10,861 nucleotides of DNA from Woeseiaceae bacterium (GTDB lineage Bacteria > Pseudomonadota > Gammaproteobacteria > Steroidobacterales > Woeseiaceae). A program made the translations under genes and the position numbers. The notes beneath the pieces are model-generated. The model did no database searches and was not told the DNA's origin. It was given only the letters and a program-made list of their open reading frames with translations. The DNA is taken from contig WTCH01000061.1 of assembly GCA_013138675.1 (NCBI GenBank), positions 1 to 10,861 of the forward strand, read 5' to 3'. Below, one piece after another: positions 7,320 to 10,861 of this stretch (within the stretch, counting starts at the first letter, position 1; the number at the start of each line of letters is the position of its first letter).

Positions 7320-8275
7320 TTTTTCTTCTTTTCATCAGGGTCCGACGCGTCTTTCGGAAGGTGAATTTCGGCGAGCATGCAACGCACGCTACCGCCGGCT
7401 GAAGCCTCGATATTATCGATCGGTACCGACACGATATCACCGTTTTCATCCAGGGCAGCGCGTTGCTCATCATTGAGGGAGTCAAATGCCTGTTGCGACA
7501 TGGCAACCACACGATGGCCATCTTCACCGCGCAGTTCGAGCATGTTTCCCGCGAACGCGTCGAGCTGGTCGTAACTGAGCAGAATAACATCGCGGCCCGA
7601 CTCTCTCATGCGCTGAAGTACCGCCTCGCGCTGGTCGTCCCGCGCGATCGCCTCGTCACAGATGACTGCCAGTGCTTCGCCGATATTCATCAACACATTC
7701 GTGTGATAGATCGGAACGCCCTCACGATCTACAGCTTCAAAGGCGACGACCTCGTATTCCATACGTTGCGCGAAATCGCCAAGCGGATCGAGCTGAGTGC
7801 GAGAGGAAAGGCACGCGTAGGCGACGTGATTGACCCTGTCGAGCACCATGCTGCCGGTGCCCTCGAGATAATGCCCGTGCAACTCATGAGGTGACAGGTC
7901 GACGATCTCACTGACGGCGTAGCCGTGCTCATCATTGAGCTCGGAGATGACATCCATGCGTCGCTCGGTGCGGCGGTTCTCGGCCTCCATCGGGTACAAA
8001 ACGACGCGGCCGTCACCATGAAAACTGACCCAGTTATTCGGAAATATGGAGTCTGGTGTGTGTGGCTCAACCGTATCGTCAACGACGATGACAGTGATGC
8101 CCTTGTCCCGCAGGGCAACGACGAGACTGTCGAACTCCTTGAGCGCTGCCTCATGCTGCTCCTCGGTCGATCCTTCGGTCTTGCCCTGGAAGCGATTCGA
8201 TTCAGCAGTCATCGGATTGCTTTCGAACCGAACCGGCCGAATCATGAGCACTGTCGATGCGAGTTGCGTCTCCAT
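7316..8275 (-). CDS. ctlX: Citrulline utilization hydrolase CtlX
   Basis: This 319-residue pentein-fold hydrolase is of the CtlX type, which splits citrulline to ornithine, CO2 and ammonia. Diagnostic blocks are VLMIRPVRFESNPMTAESNRFQ near the N-terminus (residues 9-30, MIRP and NRFQ being conserved), PDSIFPNNW (74-82), LEGTGSMVLD (137-146), IYHTNVLMNIG (189-199) and SAGGSVRCMLAEIHLPK (292-308). The expected catalytic residues are Glu138, His191 and Cys299. Length fits the family (about 310). The protein ends in an acidic-lysine tail with KKKK. The start is 5 bases after the stop of the preceding glutathione transferase gene, with only a weak AAAGG upstream. The stop overlaps the next gene as ATGA, next to a run of six A. 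An arginine-deiminase activity cannot be excluded by sequence alone, but the family match is good. Confidence 0.88.
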   Translation of the reverse strand: METQLASTVLMIRPVRFESNPMTAESNRFQGKTEGSTEEQHEAALKEFDSLVVALRDKGITVIVVDDTVEPHTPDSIFPNNWVSFHGDGRVVLYPMEAENRRTERRMDVISELNDEHGYAVSEIVDLSPHELHGHYLEGTGSMVLDRVNHVAYACLSSRTQLDPLGDFAQRMEYEVVAFEAVDREGVPIYHTNVLMNIGEALAVICDEAIARDDQREAVLQRMRESGRDVILLSYDQLDAFAGNMLELRGEDGHRVVAMSQQAFDSLNDEQRAALDENGDIVSVPIDNIEASAGGSVRCMLAEIHLPKDASDPDEKKKK

Positions 8276-8280
8276 CGTTG

Positions 8281-8910
8281 TCAGGCCTTTGCGCTCGGAC
8301 GGGCCGATACATCGGCGTGCCAGCGCCGGAGATTGACTGCCCCTTCGGGCATCTCAAGCTTGATCCAGCGGGCAAAGTCGATCAGAACGAGTCCGGTAAT
8401 ATCGGCGATCGAGTACTCATCGCCGGTGATGAACGCTCTGCCATCGAGCTGGTGCTCCAGCCGGTCGAAAAACGCGACGACACATTGGCGGCCGCGCTCC
8501 GCGAGCTCGGGAATCTGCTCGACATCGTGCGGCCCGGTGATGGCGTGACCACGCAGGCCTTTCGCCGAGTTACGAAACGCATCTCTCATGTGCGTGAGCC
8601 CGTGTTGCTCGATCTTGTTATTCCACATTGTGGAGATCGCACGCTGCTCCGCCGCCCGTCCGAACAGCGGCGGGTCGGGGTGCAATTCCTCGAGATACTG
8701 ACATATCGCCAGTACTTCGGAGATCGTCGTCCCGTCGTCCAGTTCCAGGACCGGCACTACGCAGTCCGGATTGAGCGCGCGAAACTCGGGCGCGAACTGC
8801 TCACCGGATCCAAGGTCGACTTGAACCTTGTCGAGTTCGATGCCTTTCTCGGCGGCAAAAATACGGACTCGCCTCGGGCTTGGTGCGGTCGCGCAGTCAT
8901 AGAGCTTCAT
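8281..8910 (-). CDS. Glutathione S-transferase family protein
   Basis: This 209-residue cytosolic glutathione transferase has an N-terminal thioredoxin-like domain (about 1-77) starting MKLYDCATAPSPRRVRIF, where Ser11 or Cys6 could contact the glutathione thiol. It carries the cis-proline motif VVPVLEL (Pro53) and the ISEVLAICQYLEE segment (63-75). The all-alpha C-terminal domain includes the N-capping motif ITGDEYSIADI (161-171). Length is typical. The start directly follows the upstream TAA stop (TAAATG, no gap), with CGGAG 7 bases ahead. It is unlike its upstream neighbour at the sequence level, so it is not a recent tandem duplicate. The natural substrate is unknown; glutathione conjugation or reduction of an electrophile is the family-level role. 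Confidence 0.92.
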   Translation of the reverse strand: MKLYDCATAPSPRRVRIFAAEKGIELDKVQVDLGSGEQFAPEFRALNPDCVVPVLELDDGTTISEVLAICQYLEELHPDPPLFGRAAEQRAISTMWNNKIEQHGLTHMRDAFRNSAKGLRGHAITGPHDVEQIPELAERGRQCVVAFFDRLEHQLDGRAFITGDEYSIADITGLVLIDFARWIKLEMPEGAVNLRRWHADVSARPSAKA

Positions 8911-9615
8911 TTATTTCTCCGTTGCCTTCGCAGCGTTCAGTACGGTTTCGGCATCTTGCTCGAACATGACGGACCGGGCTTTGTGGCTGCTTGCCAGATC
9001 CTGCCGCAAATCTTGCCCGACATCGACACCGCGTCGAACAGCCGGCCTGGTTTTGATGCGGTCGAACCAGCCACGGAGGTTCTCAAACGTATCAAGATCA
9101 AACCCGAAGCGCTTGTACGGCATTACCCAGGGAAACGACGCGATATCGGCAATCGAGTAATCGCCCGCAAGATAATCCCGATCGCGCAGGCGCACTTCCA
9201 TGACGGCGAGCAGTCGGCCGTACTCGCGAAAGTAGCGGTCCCTGGCGTACGGCGACGGATCGTCCGCATAGTTGACGAAGTGACTGTGCTGTCCGGCCAT
9301 CGGACCGAGGCCGCCCGCCTGCCAGAACAGCCACTGCAGAACTTCAGCCCTGTCAGCTCCCTGCTGCGGAAGAAACCGGCCGCTTTTCTCGGCCAGGTGG
9401 ACAAGAATGGCACCGCCTTCAAATACGGTTATTCCGGTTTCACGATCGACAATCGCAGGAATTCGATTATTCGGGCTGATCTTCAGGAACTCCGGTTTGA
9501 ACTGGTCGCCCAGGCCGATATTGACGGGTACCAGCGTGTACTCAAGGTCACACTCTTCGAGCATGATCGCGATTTTCTTGCCGTTTGGCGTCGGCCAGTA
9601 GTAGAGATCGATCAT
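8911..9615 (-). CDS. Nu-class (YfcG/YghU-like) glutathione transferase / disulfide-bond oxidoreductase
   Basis: This protein of 234 residues begins MIDLYYWPTPNGKK, very like E. coli YfcG, whose Thr9 and Asn11 bind glutathione; both are present here at the same numbers. Other shared blocks are ISPNNRIPAIVD (46-57, cis-Pro53), LQWLFWQAGGLGPMAGQ (93-109) and YSIADIASFPWV (153-164). The usual FESGAI segment reads FEGGAI here, replacing a serine that commonly contacts glutathione. Nu-class enzymes have strong disulfide reductase activity toward model disulfides and bind two glutathiones per site. The start at 9615 is chosen because it matches YfcG exactly. An upstream TTG at 9645 would add 10 unmatched residues. 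It appears to be the first gene of the six-gene operon and is divergent from the hydrolase at 9645. Confidence 0.92.
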   Translation of the reverse strand: MIDLYYWPTPNGKKIAIMLEECDLEYTLVPVNIGLGDQFKPEFLKISPNNRIPAIVDRETGITVFEGGAILVHLAEKSGRFLPQQGADRAEVLQWLFWQAGGLGPMAGQHSHFVNYADDPSPYARDRYFREYGRLLAVMEVRLRDRDYLAGDYSIADIASFPWVMPYKRFGFDLDTFENLRGWFDRIKTRPAVRRGVDVGQDLRQDLASSHKARSVMFEQDAETVLNAAKATEK

Positions 9616-9644
9616 CAGCAAAATGTCGGTTAGGATGTCGTGCA
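9616..9644. other. 29-base spacer between two divergent start codons
   Basis: The glutathione transferase start (9615, minus) and the hydrolase start (9645, plus) are separated by 29 bases. AGGA at 9632-9635 can serve as the ribosome binding site for the plus-strand gene. The spacer is too short for two separate promoters, so at least one must lie inside the opposite gene. I found no convincing -35/-10 pair by eye on either strand. Confidence 0.6.
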
Positions 9645-10577
9645 ATGGTACATCACAGCACGCAGATTCTGACCGTCGACGATGGTCACAAGATACACAC
9701 TCAGCTTTGGCAACCGGATGGCGATTGTGCCGCCATCATTCAGGTAGTGCATGGTCTCGGCGAACACGCAGACCGTTACGCACGATTTGCCGCGGCCGCT
9801 GTAGAACGTGGCTATGCCGTGTGCGCGCACGATCATCGAGGACATGGCCGGCACGCGGAGCACCCCGGCCACTTTGCAGTTTCAAAGGGCTGGGACCGCG
9901 TGGTCAACGACGTCGATGTCGTTAATGGATTTGTCCGTCAGACTTTGCCTGGAATTCCCGTCGTGCTTCTCGGGCACAGCATGGGTTCCTACATCGCACA
10001 GAATTTCGCGATGTACCACAGCGAGCGCCTTGCCGGCATGATCCTGAGTGCGTCGACGTGGCCATCAAGATTGAAACTACTGCCCGCATTCATCATTGCG
10101 CATATCGAAGCCTGGCGTCTCGGCGCCAGCGCCAACAGCCGCTTGCTGCACAAGCTGGGTTTTAGCGATTTCAATAAGCCGTTTAGCCCTGCGCGAACCG
10201 ACCTCGACTGGCTGACGCGGGATGAAGATGAGGTCGACAAGTACATCGCCGATCCGTTGTGCGGCGGCCCGTACACCTGCGGCCTGTGGCGCGACCTGTT
10301 TGGCGGTTTACTGCAAATCTACTCGGACAATTCACTGCGGCGTATTTCTTCCGAGTTGCCAATACTCATCACCGGTGGTGAGTTGGACGCTGTTGGCGGC
10401 GATAAAGGTATGGGGAGACTCGCCACGCGCTACGCGCAGACCCTCCACTCACAACTCAAGGTCAGGATCTATTCTGAGGGCCGCCACGAGATGCTCAATG
10501 AGGTAAACCGGGACGAGGTTACGCGGGACTGGCTCGACTGGATCGACGCTACCATTGGTACTTCGCGCTCAGGCTGA
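9645..10577 (+). CDS. Alpha/beta hydrolase, monoacylglycerol lipase / lysophospholipase type
   Basis: This 310-residue serine hydrolase has the PldB/monoglyceride-lipase pattern: oxyanion loop HGLGEH (36-41), AHDHRGHGRH (61-70), nucleophile elbow LGHSMGS with Ser112, Asp248 in GGELDAVGG, and His281 in EGRHEML. These give a complete catalytic triad. A cap region lies at about 140-225. No signal peptide or lipobox is visible, so it should be cytoplasmic. The likely reaction is hydrolysis of a monoacylglycerol or lysophospholipid ester; the true substrate is unproven. The start at 9645 is preferred over an in-frame codon at 9585, which would add 20 residues lying inside the divergent gene. AGGA sits 9 bases upstream. 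The last 29 bases overlap the convergent receptor gene. Confidence 0.88.
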   Translation: MVHHSTQILTVDDGHKIHTQLWQPDGDCAAIIQVVHGLGEHADRYARFAAAAVERGYAVCAHDHRGHGRHAEHPGHFAVSKGWDRVVNDVDVVNGFVRQTLPGIPVVLLGHSMGSYIAQNFAMYHSERLAGMILSASTWPSRLKLLPAFIIAHIEAWRLGASANSRLLHKLGFSDFNKPFSPARTDLDWLTRDEDEVDKYIADPLCGGPYTCGLWRDLFGGLLQIYSDNSLRRISSELPILITGGELDAVGGDKGMGRLATRYAQTLHSQLKVRIYSEGRHEMLNEVNRDEVTRDWLDWIDATIGTSRSG

Positions 10578-10861
10578 TTTGCCGGCCAGCTGCTGGCGTG
10601 CCAGGGAATTGCTCGTAGTTGTCGTCGGTCAGATTATCGGCAGTCAGTGCAAAGCCGAATCCGGAGCCGTTTGACGGTTCCCAGGCCAGCGCCAGCGAAG
10701 AAAGAAACGCCTCGTCCGAACTGCCTCGCAGTGGATTGTCCCGCTGTTTGCGGTACTCATTGTCCCAACGCACTTCAAGGTGCTCGCCGACACGGTAGCG
10801 CAGCGCGAGGGTCGCCCGATGCGTTGCAAAATTGAGTCCGTAGAAACTCGCATCGACCACT
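10549..10861 (-). CDS. TonB-dependent receptor, C-terminal end (partial)
   Basis: Only the last 104 or so codons lie in the window; the reading frame stays open to the edge, so the N-terminus is outside. The fragment shows alternating beta-strand pattern (ATLALRYRVGEHLEVRWDNEY), then the end motif of TonB-dependent receptors: ALTADNLTDDNYEQ followed by PGTPAAGRQISLSAKYQW. The NLTDxxY and GxPxxGR elements belong to the last strands of the 22-strand outer-membrane barrel. A C-terminal aromatic residue, here Trp rather than the commoner Phe, is the usual signal for barrel assembly. The ligand (siderophore, cobalamin, carbohydrate or other) cannot be judged from this part. The 3' end overlaps the hydrolase gene by 29 bases in convergent orientation, with no terminator between them. 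Confidence 0.85.
   Translation of the reverse strand, partial: VVDASFYGLNFATHRATLALRYRVGEHLEVRWDNEYRKQRDNPLRGSSDEAFLSSLALAWEPSNGSGFGFALTADNLTDDNYEQFPGTPAAGRQISLSAKYQW

Noticed and set aside
3842..7651. The palindromic octamer GCGATCGC occurs at least three times (near 3842, 5909 and 7644), reminiscent of the cyanobacterial HIP1 element.
   Set aside because: All three are inside coding regions of a GC-rich sequence and CGATCG is frequent here generally. Three copies are too few to call a repeat family without a genome-wide count.
8281..9615. The two adjacent glutathione transferases as a recent tandem duplication.
   Set aside because: Their N-termini (DCATAPSPRRVR versus YYWPTPNGKK), C-terminal domains and lengths differ clearly, so they belong to different classes.
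8257..9633. A 458-codon open frame on the plus strand opposite both glutathione transferase genes.
   Set aside because: It spans two well-recognised genes on the other strand, its product shows no recognisable motif, and long antisense frames are common in GC-rich coding DNA.
9616..9645. TTG start at 9645 for the Nu-class glutathione transferase.
   Set aside because: The ten added residues have no match in YfcG-type proteins, while the ATG at 9615 reproduces the family start exactly.
9541..9645. A TTGCCG ... TAGAGA pair upstream of the alpha/beta hydrolase as a possible promoter.
   Set aside because: The -10 match is poor and the spacing (18) not ideal; it is no better than chance pairs elsewhere in the window.

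Overview
The window looks like a chromosomal segment of a Gram-negative proteobacterium, most likely a gammaproteobacterium. The evidence is the block plsY-birA-coaX followed by a SPOR-domain gene, a typical gammaproteobacterial arrangement that usually sits just before a tRNA/tuf cluster, plus the end of a TonB-dependent outer-membrane receptor. Base composition is moderately GC-rich and coding density is very high, with no stretch of 100 bases without a gene. I saw no mobile element, CRISPR array, phage gene, tRNA or rRNA. A marine gammaproteobacterial lineage is plausible, but I cannot fix the genus from sequence alone.

Left part (1-2836, minus strand): a tightly packed housekeeping operon read right to left. 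It holds plsY (first acyl transfer of phospholipid synthesis), birA (biotin protein ligase without the usual DNA-binding domain), coaX (type III pantothenate kinase, first step of CoA synthesis) and a membrane-anchored SPOR-repeat protein cut by the window edge. The genes overlap by 14, 4 and 1 bases. Divergent from plsY, on the plus strand, is a YegS/DgkB-type lipid kinase (2908-3807), so two phospholipid-related genes share a short control region.

Middle and right part (3793-9615, minus strand): six genes that appear to form one operon, with junctions of 0, +5, -4, -1 and +3 bases. In transcription order they are a Nu-class (YfcG-like) glutathione transferase, a second glutathione transferase, the citrulline hydrolase CtlX, an arginine dihydrolase / dimethylarginine hydrolase-like enzyme, an M61 metallopeptidase with a C-terminal PDZ domain, and an EamA/DMT transporter. 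The two central enzymes belong to the same guanidino-group-modifying superfamily and overlap by ATGA. Together they could feed arginine, a methylated arginine and citrulline into ornithine. The peptidase could supply amino acids and the transporter could move products, but those links are inference.

Right end: divergent from the operon, with only 29 bases between start codons, is an alpha/beta hydrolase of the monoacylglycerol-lipase type (9645-10577). It converges on, and overlaps by 29 bases, the 3' end of a TonB-dependent receptor gene that runs off the window. The most interesting item is the arginine/citrulline enzyme pair inside the six-gene operon. The rest is largely ordinary core genome.
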